A stretch of 13,489 nt of DNA from contig JAMCQI010000014.1 of assembly GCA_023381515.1 (NCBI GenBank), positions 1-13,489 of the forward strand, given 5' to 3'. Positions 1-6,930 of this stretch are shown one piece after another. The notes beneath the pieces are model-generated. The model was given only the letters and a program-made list of their open reading frames with translations, was not told where the DNA came from and did no database searches. Both the position numbers and the translations under genes were made by a program. Within the stretch, counting starts at the first letter, position 1. Every line of letters begins with the position of its first letter. Source of the DNA: Chloroflexota bacterium (GTDB lineage: Bacteria > Chloroflexota > Anaerolineae > UBA4142).

Positions 1-2
1 AC

Positions 3-197
3 TACCGGCGGGACGACACGTTGAAAGAAGATCGCTGTACGTTGCGACTGGGGCATGCGGCCGAAGCGATGGCGGTGCTGAACAATCTGGTGTTGGGGTT
101 GCTCTTGCGCCGGGGCGTGAAAAACGTGCCCGATGTGCGGCGGGACTACGCGGCCCATCCGAAACTCGCCTTGCCTCTCATCTTCCAGCGTGCCTAA
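3..197 (+). CDS. C-terminal fragment of a DDE transposase (ISAs1/IS4-like), cut by the window edge
   Basis: The frame is open from the left edge and ends at TAA 195-197, giving the last 64 residues of a protein. It contains YRRDDTLKEDR, then RLGHAAEAMAVLNN and a hydrophobic LVLGLLLRRG helix. This fits the usual C-terminal end of ISAs1 and related IS4-type transposases (an R-D-x-x-x-x-E-D motif followed by a 'lrxGnaaealaaLRN' stretch). These enzymes catalyse cut-and-paste movement of their own element. The catalytic aspartates lie outside the window, so whether the element is intact cannot be judged. The stop codon sits 19 bp from what looks like the element's terminal repeat, as expected for a complete 3' end. 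Family assignment is from motif memory; another IS4-group family is possible. Confidence 0.7.
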   Translation, partial: YRRDDTLKEDRCTLRLGHAAEAMAVLNNLVLGLLLRRGVKNVPDVRRDYAAHPKLALPLIFQRA

Positions 198-216
198 CGG
201 CTTTGCAACAGCCCTG
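198..216. repeat. Probable terminal inverted repeat (right end) of the insertion sequence
   Basis: Directly after the transposase stop is CGGCTTTGCAACAGCCCTG. Read on the minus strand it begins CAGGGCTGTTGCAAAG, similar in style to the 'GGxxCTGTTGCAAA' ends of many bacterial insertion sequences. Its partner at the left end lies outside the window, so the inverted repeat cannot be verified and the exact boundary is uncertain by a few bases. Confidence 0.45.
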
Positions 217-235
217 CCCCTTCTCTCCGTTCGCC

Positions 236-264
236 TTGCCGCGTCCTCTGAATCGGGGTATAAT
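236..264 (+). promoter_or_regulatory. Sigma-70-type promoter of the Xaa-Pro peptidase gene
   Basis: TTGCCG (236-241), a 17-bp spacer and a perfect TATAAT (259-264). Transcription would start near 271, leaving a leader of about 25 bases that contains the GAGGAG ribosome-binding site at 286-291. The -35 box lies about 20 bp beyond the presumed end of the insertion sequence. Confidence 0.75.
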
Positions 265-295
265 GCCCCGACTTTCAATTGCATCGAGGAGTATG

Positions 296-1378
296 ATGAA
301 TAACCGTCTTTCCAATCTGCGCGCGAAACTGGCCGAAGAGCATCTGGATGCCCTGCTCGTCACCGCTCCCGCTAACCAGTGGTATCTGTCCGGCTTTCGC
401 GGCGGAGAATATCTGGACGCCACCTTGCTGATTTCAACAGAGCAGGCCTGGGTCTCGACCGATTCACGTTATTATGAACAAGTCAAGCAGCGCGCCAAGG
501 AATTCACTCTCTTCGAGGCAGGCAATGAACGCACCAAAGCGCTCGGGGAATTTGCGAGCCTCGTGAAACCTAAAGTGGTTGGGTTTGAAGCCTCTCATCT
601 CACCGTGGCAACGCTCAAAGACTGGAACAAAGCCGCGCGCAAGGCAGGGTTCAAACTCAAGCCGGTCTCGAACCTGGTCGAAAGCCTGCGGGTGGTCAAG
701 GATGCCGAGGAGCTTGCCGCCATCCGGCGGGCCGTTCAGGTGACCGACGAGGCGTTTCACCATTTCTGCGAGCTTGCGAAACCCGGGATGACGGAAAAAG
801 AGGGCGCCTGGATCATCGAATCCTATATGCGCGAACACGGCGCGGACAAGACGGCGTTCGACCTGATCGTGGCTTCCGGCCCCAACGGCGCTTTGCCCCA
901 CGCGATTCCGTCGGACCGCCCCTTTGGGCGCGGCGAGCCCATCGTCGTGGATATCGGCTCTCGCGTGGACAACTATAATTCGGACTTGACCCGCACCATC
1001 GTCCTGGGCGAGCCGGATGACCAATTCCACAAAATCTATGGAACGGTCCTCAAGGCGCAGCGTGCGGCAGAAAAGAAAATCAAAGCAGGTACCAGAGGCA
1101 AACGGGCCGATGCCTTTGCTCGCGACGTTATCGACAAGGCAGGTTACGGCGGCCAATTCGGTCACGGCCTGGGGCATGGCGTCGGCCTGGAGGTTCACGA
1201 GGCGCCGAGGGCGAGCCGCTTGTCCAAAGATACATACCAACCCTACATGACGCTGACAATCGAACCCGGCATCTATATCCCCGGATGGGGGGGCGTCCGC
1301 ATCGAAGACCTGCTCGTCATCGAGGAGAATGGGGTCGAAGTCTTGAGCCAGGCTTCGAAAGAACCGGTGGTCAGATAA
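296..1378 (+). CDS. M24 family Xaa-Pro peptidase (aminopeptidase P / prolidase type)
   Basis: Predicted cytosolic dinuclear metallopeptidase that cleaves Xaa-Pro bonds in peptides (360 aa). The N-terminal third (about 1-130) is a creatinase-like domain, and the pita-bread M24 fold follows (about 135-350). All five metal ligands are visible: D219 in IVVDIG, D230 in SDLTRT (the family's usual 11-residue spacing), H294 in GLGHGVGLEVHE, E323 in TIEPGIY and E337 in VRIED. ATG 296 was chosen because AGGAG (287-291) lies 4 bases upstream and the promoter TATAAT is at 259-264. ATG 293 is also possible but almost touches the ribosome-binding site. The longer frame from 203 would begin before the promoter and run through the insertion-sequence end. 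Transcribed alone from its own promoter. Aminopeptidase P and dipeptidase activities cannot be separated by sequence here. Confidence 0.93.
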   Translation: MNNRLSNLRAKLAEEHLDALLVTAPANQWYLSGFRGGEYLDATLLISTEQAWVSTDSRYYEQVKQRAKEFTLFEAGNERTKALGEFASLVKPKVVGFEASHLTVATLKDWNKAARKAGFKLKPVSNLVESLRVVKDAEELAAIRRAVQVTDEAFHHFCELAKPGMTEKEGAWIIESYMREHGADKTAFDLIVASGPNGALPHAIPSDRPFGRGEPIVVDIGSRVDNYNSDLTRTIVLGEPDDQFHKIYGTVLKAQRAAEKKIKAGTRGKRADAFARDVIDKAGYGGQFGHGLGHGVGLEVHEAPRASRLSKDTYQPYMTLTIEPGIYIPGWGGVRIEDLLVIEENGVEVLSQASKEPVVR

Positions 1379-1392
1379 ACGCTCGCCCCTTT

Positions 1393-1420
1393 TTGTTTGG
1401 CCATGGATCTGTGATAGAAT
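1393..1420 (+). promoter_or_regulatory. Probable promoter of the two-span membrane protein gene
   Basis: TAGAAT (1415-1420) is preceded by TGTGA and followed by GCGC, with a weak TTGTTT -35 (1393-1398) at a 16-bp spacing. The same TGTGATANAATNCGC core recurs at the UPF0173 promoter near 6892-6906. A leader of about 50 bases runs to the GGAGGTG ribosome-binding site at 1471-1477. Confidence 0.5.
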
Positions 1421-1479
1421 GCGCCAAGCCCGCGCGGCTGGAAGATTATCGATCAACCGGAAAACACACGGGAGGTGTA

Positions 1480-2589
1480 ATGGCGGGTCTCGTCGACTTG
1501 TTGCACCGTCGCATCTGGTTGGGGCCCTTGGCGGCCGCGATCCTCGGGATCGCCATCGGTCTGCCGGTCGGCTGGATGACTGTGAACTGGCAGCCGGGGC
1601 CCGACGATGTGGCAAGCATCGTCGATTCCTACTCGCTGAACAACAACCTGGCGCTTGCCAGGGCACGCTTGCACGGACTGTCCAAGAGTGATTTGACGCG
1701 CATATTGGCGGACCTCATTCGCCAGAGTGACGCGGCCAACCAGACCAGCCAGACTGAACGCCTCAATCAATTTGCCGCGGCCATGGGTATCAGCGTCAGC
1801 CCGAGCGCTGCCGCGACTGCCGCTGCCTCCAGCACGAATGGGTCAGGTGCAATTTCTCCGCGTGATCTTTCACTGATCGCTATCTTTCTCCCTTTTGTCC
1901 TCATTTTCTTTCTCGCCGCGCTCTTGGCTGCCGCTCTTCTCGTCTTTTTCCTCCGTATCCTGCCGGGATTAAGAGCTAGGCCGCGAATCCGCGAGTCGAG
2001 CCCGATGCCGGAGCGGCGCGCCCCCCCCAAGCCGATTCCCCAGCAAGTACCGGTGCCGCCCAGTCCCGCTCCCTCAAGTGGTCAACTGATCAAGTCCAAC
2101 GCAAAGCGGAGGGAACGCGCGGTGCCGCCCAGCCCCACTCCAAGTGGTCAACTGGGGCGTTTTGTCGCCACTTTTAGCATCGGCAACGACAACTACGATA
2201 CCTCTTTCAGTCTTGAAACCGCCCAACAGGACTTTATGGGCGAATGCGGTATGGGGATTTCGGAGACGATCGGAGAGGGCAGGCCGGACAAGGTGACGGC
2301 GCTGGACGTGTGGCTGTTCGATAAAGCGGACGTCCATACGGAGACTCTGGTCGTGATGAGTGAGTACGCCTACAAGGACGAGACCTTGCGCGGCAAGTTG
2401 GCGATCAAAGGAACCGCCATTCTCGCCGCAAAGGGCAAGCTGATCAGCTTGGATACCCAGTCACTCCACCTGGATGGTCGGATCACAGAAGTGGTTTATG
2501 CCAAGAATGTAACGTTGCCGGCGTACAGCCACTTTGAAAAGCTGACGGTCGAGATTGTGCCATCATTGCGCGAGGTCGTTCCTGCCTAG
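1480..2589 (+). CDS. Uncharacterised two-span membrane protein with a cytosolic C-terminal domain
   Basis: Function unknown (369 aa). Membrane span 1 is about residues 13-36 after a basic HRR; span 2 is about 129-160 and is followed by the basic stretch LRARPRIR. The charge pattern suggests N-terminus in, a loop of about 90 residues outside (37-128, with Ala/Ser/Thr-rich low complexity before span 2), and C-terminus in. A proline-rich linker (about 175-225) holds a near-duplicate of VPPSPxPS(S)GQL. The final domain (about 227-369) starts with GRFVATFSIGNDNYDTSFSLE and contains GECGMGISETIGEG and VTALDVWLFDK. From memory it resembles a domain seen in uncharacterised Chloroflexota proteins, but I know of no function. 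ATG 1480 follows GGAGGTG at 1471-1477; the longer frame from 1285 overlaps the preceding gene and has no comparable site. No catalytic motif was recognised. Confidence 0.85.
   Translation: MAGLVDLLHRRIWLGPLAAAILGIAIGLPVGWMTVNWQPGPDDVASIVDSYSLNNNLALARARLHGLSKSDLTRILADLIRQSDAANQTSQTERLNQFAAAMGISVSPSAAATAAASSTNGSGAISPRDLSLIAIFLPFVLIFFLAALLAAALLVFFLRILPGLRARPRIRESSPMPERRAPPKPIPQQVPVPPSPAPSSGQLIKSNAKRRERAVPPSPTPSGQLGRFVATFSIGNDNYDTSFSLETAQQDFMGECGMGISETIGEGRPDKVTALDVWLFDKADVHTETLVVMSEYAYKDETLRGKLAIKGTAILAAKGKLISLDTQSLHLDGRITEVVYAKNVTLPAYSHFEKLTVEIVPSLREVVPA
2051..2154 (+). repeat. In-frame direct duplication in the proline-rich linker
   Basis: Two near-identical copies, 2051-2088 and 2120-2154, each begin CGGTGCCGCCCAG and end AAGTGGTCAACTG. 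Their starts are 69 bp (23 codons) apart, so the reading frame is kept. The encoded copies are VPPSPAPSSGQL and VPPSPTPSGQL; the second lacks one codon. This suggests a recent local duplication or slippage lengthening the linker between membrane span 2 and the C-terminal domain. Confidence 0.8.
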
Positions 2590-2610
2590 GCTGGCGCTCA
2601 ACAGATCCTG

Positions 2611-2652
2611 AAAGGGATTCGCCCCGGGCACGGCCGCGAGTCCCTTTTCTTT
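2611..2652 (+). terminator. Intrinsic terminator after the two-span membrane protein
   Basis: A 12-bp stem, AAAGGGATTCGC (2611-2622) with GCGAGTCCCTTT (2636-2647), contains one G-T pair. It has a 13-base loop and is followed by TCTTT. It lies 21 bases after the stop codon. Confidence 0.8.
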
Positions 2653-2695
2653 GCGGGCTTGTCGACGACCTGCGTGTGTCCTTTCCGGGAGTGTG

Positions 2696-3274
2696 ATGAT
2701 TCCTTTTGCCCTGCTCGCCGCGCTTGGATTTGATGCCCTGTACGCCGAGACGGCCTATGCGCACACCCAATCCGCCGCCATCGCGACGGCCGCCGGCCTC
2801 GTCGTTTTTCTTTTCTTTGGCATCTCTTTTCTTCTTCCTCCCCAACTCTTTCGTTATACGGATGCAGACCCGGCGCCGCGGGTGATGAGCCAGGTCGTCT
2901 CGCGTGCCTTTCTCGGGAGCGTGTTCGTGATTGCCGGGGGCATCGTCGTAGGCCTGATGATTAGGCGCGCCGAGATTGGAGTCGTGGAGGAACTCTACAT
3001 GTACACGCTCACGGCAGTGCTCCTTTTCCACGTCCTCGCCGGCGCCGCGGCGTCTCACGTAGTCTATCTCCAGGCCACTCGCCAGTACAATTCGAACCAA
3101 TTGGTCGCGATTCTCGTCATGATTACGCTCGTCCTTCTCATCCTCATCCTCTACTTCCTTGCCTTTGATCTCGCGCTGCCGCGCGACGCCTATATCCACG
3201 TACGCGACTTGACCCTGGTCACCCTCGTGCTTCTGGGGTATGGGCGCGCGATGTATCTGATGGCGCATCACTAA
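2696..3274 (+). CDS. Uncharacterised five-span integral membrane protein
   Basis: Function unknown (192 aa). Predicted membrane spans at about 28-48, 70-90, 102-125, 136-158 and 170-189, with a further hydrophobic N-terminal stretch (1-18). Histidines lie in or near spans (H112 in LLFHVLAG, H121 in ASHVVYL, the terminal HH), but no haem or transport motif could be assigned. ATG 2696 follows GGGAG (2687-2691) with a 4-base spacer; GTG 2693 is nearly on top of that site, and the upstream TTG at 2651 lies in the tail of the preceding terminator. No clear promoter is visible between that terminator and the start, so transcription may be read-through or use an atypical promoter. It is followed by a strong hairpin and then a second small membrane protein. 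Codon use resembles its neighbours and supports a real gene. Confidence 0.75.
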   Translation: MIPFALLAALGFDALYAETAYAHTQSAAIATAAGLVVFLFFGISFLLPPQLFRYTDADPAPRVMSQVVSRAFLGSVFVIAGGIVVGLMIRRAEIGVVEELYMYTLTAVLLFHVLAGAAASHVVYLQATRQYNSNQLVAILVMITLVLLILILYFLAFDLALPRDAYIHVRDLTLVTLVLLGYGRAMYLMAHH

Positions 3275-3283
3275 TCGAAGAGT

Positions 3284-3320
3284 GCGGCTGGGCGCACATT
3301 TGAGCGCCCAACCGCTTTTT
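3284..3320 (+). terminator. Intrinsic terminator or attenuator between two membrane-protein genes
   Basis: GCGGCTGGGCGC (3284-3295) pairs with GCGCCCAACCGC (3304-3315) apart from one C-A mismatch. The loop is 8 bases and is followed by TTTTT (3316-3320). Only 23 bases separate it from the next start codon, leaving no room for a downstream promoter. If the next gene depends on this transcript, the hairpin acts as a partial attenuator. Confidence 0.85.
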
Positions 3321-3343
3321 CCTCACGCATCTTTAGGAGTTTT

Positions 3344-3706
3344 GTGGTGCTACTCTTAATCCACGGTCGACTTGCTACGACGGTTGTCTTGTTTGCTCTA
3401 GCCCTCGGCGTGTGGGCCGCCTTCGGCTTTTTCCGGAAGGATCAAGTCTCCCCGAGCTATCGAGGGGCGCTCATTATCGGCGAGCTCTTGATGCTCTTGC
3501 AGGCACTTTTCGGCGTACTGATGGTTCTGGTCGGCACGCTCCCGGCCGACCTGCTTCACATTATGTACGGCGCCCTCGTGGCCCTCTCGTGGCCCGCCGT
3601 CTATGTTTATACGAACGCACGCATGGGCCGCACTGAGCTCGGCTATTACTCACTCGCTTCCTTCCTCATCTGCGGTCTCGCCCTCCGCGCCATCATGACA
3701 AGTTAG
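3344..3706 (+). CDS. Uncharacterised four-span small membrane protein
   Basis: Function unknown (120 aa). Four predicted spans: about 10-30, 40-64, 68-90 and 99-117. H7 (LLIHGRL) and H72 (LLHIMYG) are near the membrane edges, and the arrangement is faintly reminiscent of small cytochrome-b-like or DUF-type membrane subunits, but no family signature is certain. The start is GTG 3344, four bases after AGGAG (3335-3339); GTG 3347, seven bases after it, is equally plausible and would remove one residue. It lies 69 bp after the preceding five-span protein, separated only by a terminator-like hairpin. A joint role in the membrane is inferred from position alone. Confidence 0.72.
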   Translation: MVLLLIHGRLATTVVLFALALGVWAAFGFFRKDQVSPSYRGALIIGELLMLLQALFGVLMVLVGTLPADLLHIMYGALVALSWPAVYVYTNARMGRTELGYYSLASFLICGLALRAIMTS

Positions 3707-3730
3707 CCAATGGCGGAGCTCGCAAATCAG

Positions 3731-3759
3731 TTGACAAGCCCTGGGCCTCGTGGTATGCT
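3731..3759 (+). promoter_or_regulatory. Strong sigma-70-type promoter of the acyl-CoA ligase gene
   Basis: Perfect TTGACA (3731-3736), a 17-bp spacer and TATGCT (3754-3759). Transcription would start near 3766, leaving a leader of about 75 bases. The leader contains a loose inverted repeat (AACCA...TGGTT, about 3771-3795) of unknown meaning. The spacer holds GCCCTGGGC, a short palindrome that could be an operator half; this is speculative. Confidence 0.8.
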
Positions 3760-3839
3760 TTATTCAAGAAACCAAATCTTGCTCACATATGGTTCTGGGT
3801 TAGGTCGCACCCATCGCGATCTCAATGAGGAGGCATCAG

Positions 3840-5570
3840 ATGGAAAGGCCGTGGCTCAAAAACTATGAGGCGGGTGTCCGAGCGAACCTCGAATACCCGA
3901 ATGCCCCGATCACACAGTTCCTCGAGAATGCCGCGAGCAAGTATCCCAACAACGCGGCGACGATTTTCGGCGGAGTGGTCCACCAGCTTGGCGGCGCCCT
4001 TATGGACACCAAGCTCTCTTACCGGCAGCTCGACGACCACGTCAACCGGTTGGCAAACGCACTGAGCGCGATAGGCGTCAAGAAAGGCGACCGCGTGGCT
4101 CTCTATCTCCCAAATTGCCCGCAGTACGTCATTGCGTTCTATGCCGCTCTCAAAATTGGCGCGATTGTCGCGCCCCACAACCCATTGTACGTCCCCCGCG
4201 AACTGGAATTCCAACTGAACGATTCCGGAGCCGAAACCATCATCTGCCTCTCCCGCCTCTATCCGACCGTTCAAAAAGTGCGTCCGAACACGAAACTCAA
4301 GCACGTGATTGTGACGAATATCAAAGAGTATTTTCCCCCTGCCCTCAAACTGCTCTTTGGCTTGGCGGCAGAGAAGAAAGAAGGGCACCGCGTGACCATT
4401 GCGCCGGACGAGCAGTGGTTCCAGCAGGCGATCGCGAGTGCGCCGACGAATCGACCTATTGCCGACGTGCAGCCGGAGGACACGGCAGTCCTACTCTACA
4501 CCGGTGGCACCACGGGCGTTCCGAAAGCCGCCGAGATTACTCACAAGAACCTCGTCGCCAATGCCATGCAAACCCGTGAGTGGTTTCACAACTCGCGCGA
4601 GGGTCAGGAAACCTTTCTGACCGCTCTTCCTCTCTTCCACTCTTACGCGATGACGACATGCATGAACCAATGCATTTACCTCGCCGGCACTATGATCCTC
4701 ATCCCTAACCCGCGCGATTTAGAGCACGTGCTCAAGTCGATCGATCGGCACCAGCCAACCGTTTTCCCCGGCGTTCCGACGATGTATGTCGCGATCAACA
4801 ACTATCCGGACCTGAACAAATACAACATCCGATCCATCAAAGCCTGCATCAGCGGGGCTGCCGGCCTGCCGGTCGAAGTGCAGACCAAGTTCCAGGACCT
4901 CACCGGCGCGCGGCTGGTCGAGGGCTATGGCCTGAGCGAGGCCACTCCTGTGACACACGCCAATCCCATCTTCGGCGAGAACCGCATCGGCACGATCGGC
5001 CTGCCTTTCCCCGATACCGATTGCAAGGTGGTAGATGTCGAGACGGGTAAAGTGGAAATGACTCCCGGCGAGTCCGGCGAACTGATCGTCAAGGGTCCAC
5101 AAGTCATGAAGGGTTATTGGAACAAACCCGAAGAAACTCGCTTGACACTCCGGGATGGATGGCTCTATACGGGCGACATCGCGACGATGGACGCCGACGG
5201 TTATTTCAAGATTGTCGACCGGAAGAAAGATATGATCATCGCCGGCGGATACAATATCTACCCGCGCGAAATCGAGGACATCCTTTATCAACACCCCAAA
5301 GTACTCGAGGCGACCGTCGCGGGGGTGGCGGATCCCTACCGGGGTGAAACGGTCAAGGCCTATGTAGTTTTAAAGCCCGGCCAGACCGCGACCGCGGAAG
5401 ACATTATCGCCTTTTGCAGAGAGCGGCTCGCCGCGTACAAGCGGCCGACCGTCGTCGAATTCCGCGACTCGCTTCCCAAGACCGTCGTCGGCAAGATCCT
5501 TCGCCGCCAACTCGTGGCCGAAGATTTGAAAAAGGCAGGTGCCCAACCGGGCGGCAAGATACCCGCCTAG
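3840..5570 (+). CDS. Long-chain-type acyl-CoA ligase (AMP-forming acyl-CoA synthetase)
   Basis: Activates a carboxylic acid, probably a fatty acid, to its acyl-CoA via an acyl-adenylate, feeding beta-oxidation or lipid synthesis (576 aa, normal for the family). Adenylate-forming signatures occur in order: P-loop-like YTGGTTGVPKAAEITH (about 220-235), GYGLSEATPVTH (about 362-373), YTGD with D446, VDRKKDMIIAGGYNIYPREIED, and the C-terminal PKTVVGKILRR with the catalytic lysine K552. The start is ATG 3840, six bases after GAGGAGG (3827-3833). The upstream ATG at 3825 overlaps that ribosome-binding site and is unlikely. It has its own TTGACA/TATGCT promoter and is followed by a symmetric hairpin before a convergent gene. 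Chain-length preference cannot be read from the sequence. It is not co-transcribed with the acyl-CoA dehydrogenase-type gene at 7835. Confidence 0.94.
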   Translation: MERPWLKNYEAGVRANLEYPNAPITQFLENAASKYPNNAATIFGGVVHQLGGALMDTKLSYRQLDDHVNRLANALSAIGVKKGDRVALYLPNCPQYVIAFYAALKIGAIVAPHNPLYVPRELEFQLNDSGAETIICLSRLYPTVQKVRPNTKLKHVIVTNIKEYFPPALKLLFGLAAEKKEGHRVTIAPDEQWFQQAIASAPTNRPIADVQPEDTAVLLYTGGTTGVPKAAEITHKNLVANAMQTREWFHNSREGQETFLTALPLFHSYAMTTCMNQCIYLAGTMILIPNPRDLEHVLKSIDRHQPTVFPGVPTMYVAINNYPDLNKYNIRSIKACISGAAGLPVEVQTKFQDLTGARLVEGYGLSEATPVTHANPIFGENRIGTIGLPFPDTDCKVVDVETGKVEMTPGESGELIVKGPQVMKGYWNKPEETRLTLRDGWLYTGDIATMDADGYFKIVDRKKDMIIAGGYNIYPREIEDILYQHPKVLEATVAGVADPYRGETVKAYVVLKPGQTATAEDIIAFCRERLAAYKRPTVVEFRDSLPKTVVGKILRRQLVAEDLKKAGAQPGGKIPA

Positions 5571-5585
5571 CGCGAGGGATATGAC

Positions 5586-5619
5586 AATGCCCCTCCCTGC
5601 GTCTGCGGGGAGGGGCATT
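5586..5619. terminator. Symmetric hairpin between convergent genes, possible two-way terminator
   Basis: AATGCCCCTCCC (5586-5597) and GGGAGGGGCATT (5608-5619) are exact reverse complements (12 bp) around a 10-base loop. It sits between the ends of the acyl-CoA ligase (+) and the MOSC gene (-). There is no T-run on either side, so a terminator role rests on position and stem strength. Confidence 0.55.
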
Positions 5620-5650
5620 CTGATTGGTGCGGTCGATCTTGCCGCTTGGT

Positions 5651-6082
5651 CTAGATGTCGACAATCTCAATCGCATCTCCAACCGCCATCTCGCCGCCCT
5701 CGACGACGCTGGCGAGCATCCCGCGTCGTCCTTGCAGAGCCGCGCGCAGCCCCTCTCGGATTTCGTCCATTCGTCCGCACGGGGTGCAAGCCTTGGTCAA
5801 CTCCAATAATACGCTCCCCACGCGCAGCCGGGTGCCAACAGCGAGCGCATTCAGGTCGATTCCCCGCGTGGTAATATTCTCCTTGACTGCGCCGGCGGCC
5901 AACCCGAGCACATTCAACGTCTCTTCGTCCATCAAGAGCACCTGATGTGTATCGCCTGCCGAGTGCCGGTCTCCTTCCAGGCCATGGTCCTCGACGGCAC
6001 GCAACTGCTTGCGCATCTCCATGGGAGCCCGATGCGCCGGACAAATCTGCAAGCTCGCAACCACTCCGCTATTTCCCTGCAT
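5651..6082 (-). CDS. MOSC domain protein
   Basis: Predicted 143-residue cytosolic protein consisting almost entirely of a MOSC domain, the C-terminal module of molybdenum-cofactor sulfurases and of YiiM/YuaD-type stand-alone proteins thought to handle sulfur or the molybdenum cofactor. Visible family features are LEGDRHSAG (about 35-43), QVLLMDEETL, ENITTRGIDL (about 68-77), LRVGSVLLEL, and the conserved cysteine region KACTPCGRM (C99, C102). The C-terminal GRRGMLASVVEGGEMAVGDAI is also typical. ATG 6082 is preferred because GGAG lies nine bases upstream; the ATG at 6091 directly abuts that site. It is the second gene of an operon, 14 bp after the HAD phosphatase. The substrate is unknown. 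Confidence 0.88.
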   Translation of the reverse strand: MQGNSGVVASLQICPAHRAPMEMRKQLRAVEDHGLEGDRHSAGDTHQVLLMDEETLNVLGLAAGAVKENITTRGIDLNALAVGTRLRVGSVLLELTKACTPCGRMDEIREGLRAALQGRRGMLASVVEGGEMAVGDAIEIVDI

Positions 6083-6096
6083 TTGTCGCATCTCCT

Positions 6097-6783
6097 TTAT
6101 CTCGGCGCCTCATTCTTGGGCAGGACAGCCCAATTCTTCTTGAGCGCCAGTGCGGCCAACGGGGCATCCGGATAGACGGCGACAGGATGACCCACCATCT
6201 CTAAAAGCTCCCGGTCACTGATCGAGTCCGCGTAGGCATAGCTCGCGGACCAGTCCACTTGAATTTGGTTCTCGGTCAAAAAGCGGCGAGTCAGCCGGTC
6301 CTTTTCGATGCCCATGCAGACCGGCGGAATCACGCGTACGAAACGACCTGCCTGGAACTGGACCGCAGTTCCCACCGTTCCCATCACTCCCAACGCGTCG
6401 CCAAGAATCTGCAAAGCCGGTGCGAGCATTCCAGACACAAGGACCACCACATGCTGAGAGGCAAGATGCTCTTGCACGCGAGCGATCGTGTCTGCTCGAC
6501 CGGTCGGACCGATATACTCTTCGGCCACCCAGCGAAATGCCTTCTTCGCCTCCGCCTCGCTCCAACCGCGTAAGAGCCATCCCATGTGAATAATCCAGGG
6601 TGCACGGAACGCTTCCTCGCCGATCAAGCCCACCTTTCGCAGTCCATAGAGCGGAACCAGCCCGGCAAAGTACAAGCGGACGCGGTTCGCCCGCCCGTGT
6701 TGGGTAGCATACTTCATCAGCCCGCGCCACATGTGAGCGGTGTACAACGTTCCATCTACGTCGAAGAAAGCGGCAACACTCAT
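6097..6783 (-). CDS. HAD-IB family hydrolase (phosphoserine-phosphatase-like)
   Basis: Predicted phosphatase of the haloacid dehalogenase superfamily, subfamily IB (228 aa). All four motifs are present: DVDGT with D8 and D10 (nucleophile and acid/base), S117 in VLVSGM, K161 in GIEKDRL, and ADSISD with D186 and D190. The helical cap lies between motifs I and II (about 20-105). The tail GHPVAVYPDAPLAALALKKNWAVL matches the 'hPvAVnPD..L...A...gW' ending typical of the HAD-IB/SerB-like group. The substrate (a phosphoserine-like or lipid-phosphate ester) cannot be decided. The ribosome-binding site is weak (only AGATGA-type purines before ATG 6783), but the start agrees with the family N-terminus. 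First gene of a two-gene operon with the MOSC protein, transcribed from a minus-strand promoter near 6814-6841 and divergent from the UPF0173 gene. Confidence 0.9.
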   Translation of the reverse strand: MSVAAFFDVDGTLYTAHMWRGLMKYATQHGRANRVRLYFAGLVPLYGLRKVGLIGEEAFRAPWIIHMGWLLRGWSEAEAKKAFRWVAEEYIGPTGRADTIARVQEHLASQHVVVLVSGMLAPALQILGDALGVMGTVGTAVQFQAGRFVRVIPPVCMGIEKDRLTRRFLTENQIQVDWSASYAYADSISDRELLEMVGHPVAVYPDAPLAALALKKNWAVLPKNEAPR

Positions 6784-6813
6784 TTCATCTGGTCGCGTCG
6801 GGGATTGGAATAG

Positions 6814-6841
6814 ATTATAGCATACAACGCGCTCCGGCCAA
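6814..6841 (-). promoter_or_regulatory. Probable promoter of the HAD-MOSC operon
   Basis: On the minus strand, a perfect TATAAT (plus-strand ATTATA 6814-6819) is preceded at 16 bp by TTGGCC (plus-strand 6836-6841). Transcription would start near 6807, about 24 bases before the HAD start codon. Confidence 0.6.
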
Positions 6842-6873
6842 ATGTCCGCCGGCGCTCACGCCCATTCCATGCC

Positions 6874-6902
6874 TTGAGCATCCCTATCCTTTGTGATATA
6901 AT
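6874..6902 (+). promoter_or_regulatory. Promoter of the UPF0173 hydrolase gene
   Basis: TTGAGC (6874-6879), a 17-bp spacer and a perfect TATAAT (6897-6902). The -10 is preceded by TGTGA and followed by TCGC. It lies back to back with the HAD-MOSC promoter. Confidence 0.75.
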
Positions 6903-6930
6903 TCGCTCAATTTTACCCGGGAGGTGATTC

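Noticed and set aside
464..1666. 400-residue open frame on the minus strand
   Set aside because: It lies antisense to the M24 peptidase, which has all metal ligands and a promoter. The translation has no family features and the frame is a codon-bias shadow.
2483..3271. 262-residue minus-strand frame rich in charged residues
   Set aside because: Strings of D, E, K and R are what the reverse complement of membrane-span codons gives. The plus strand holds a coherent five-span protein.
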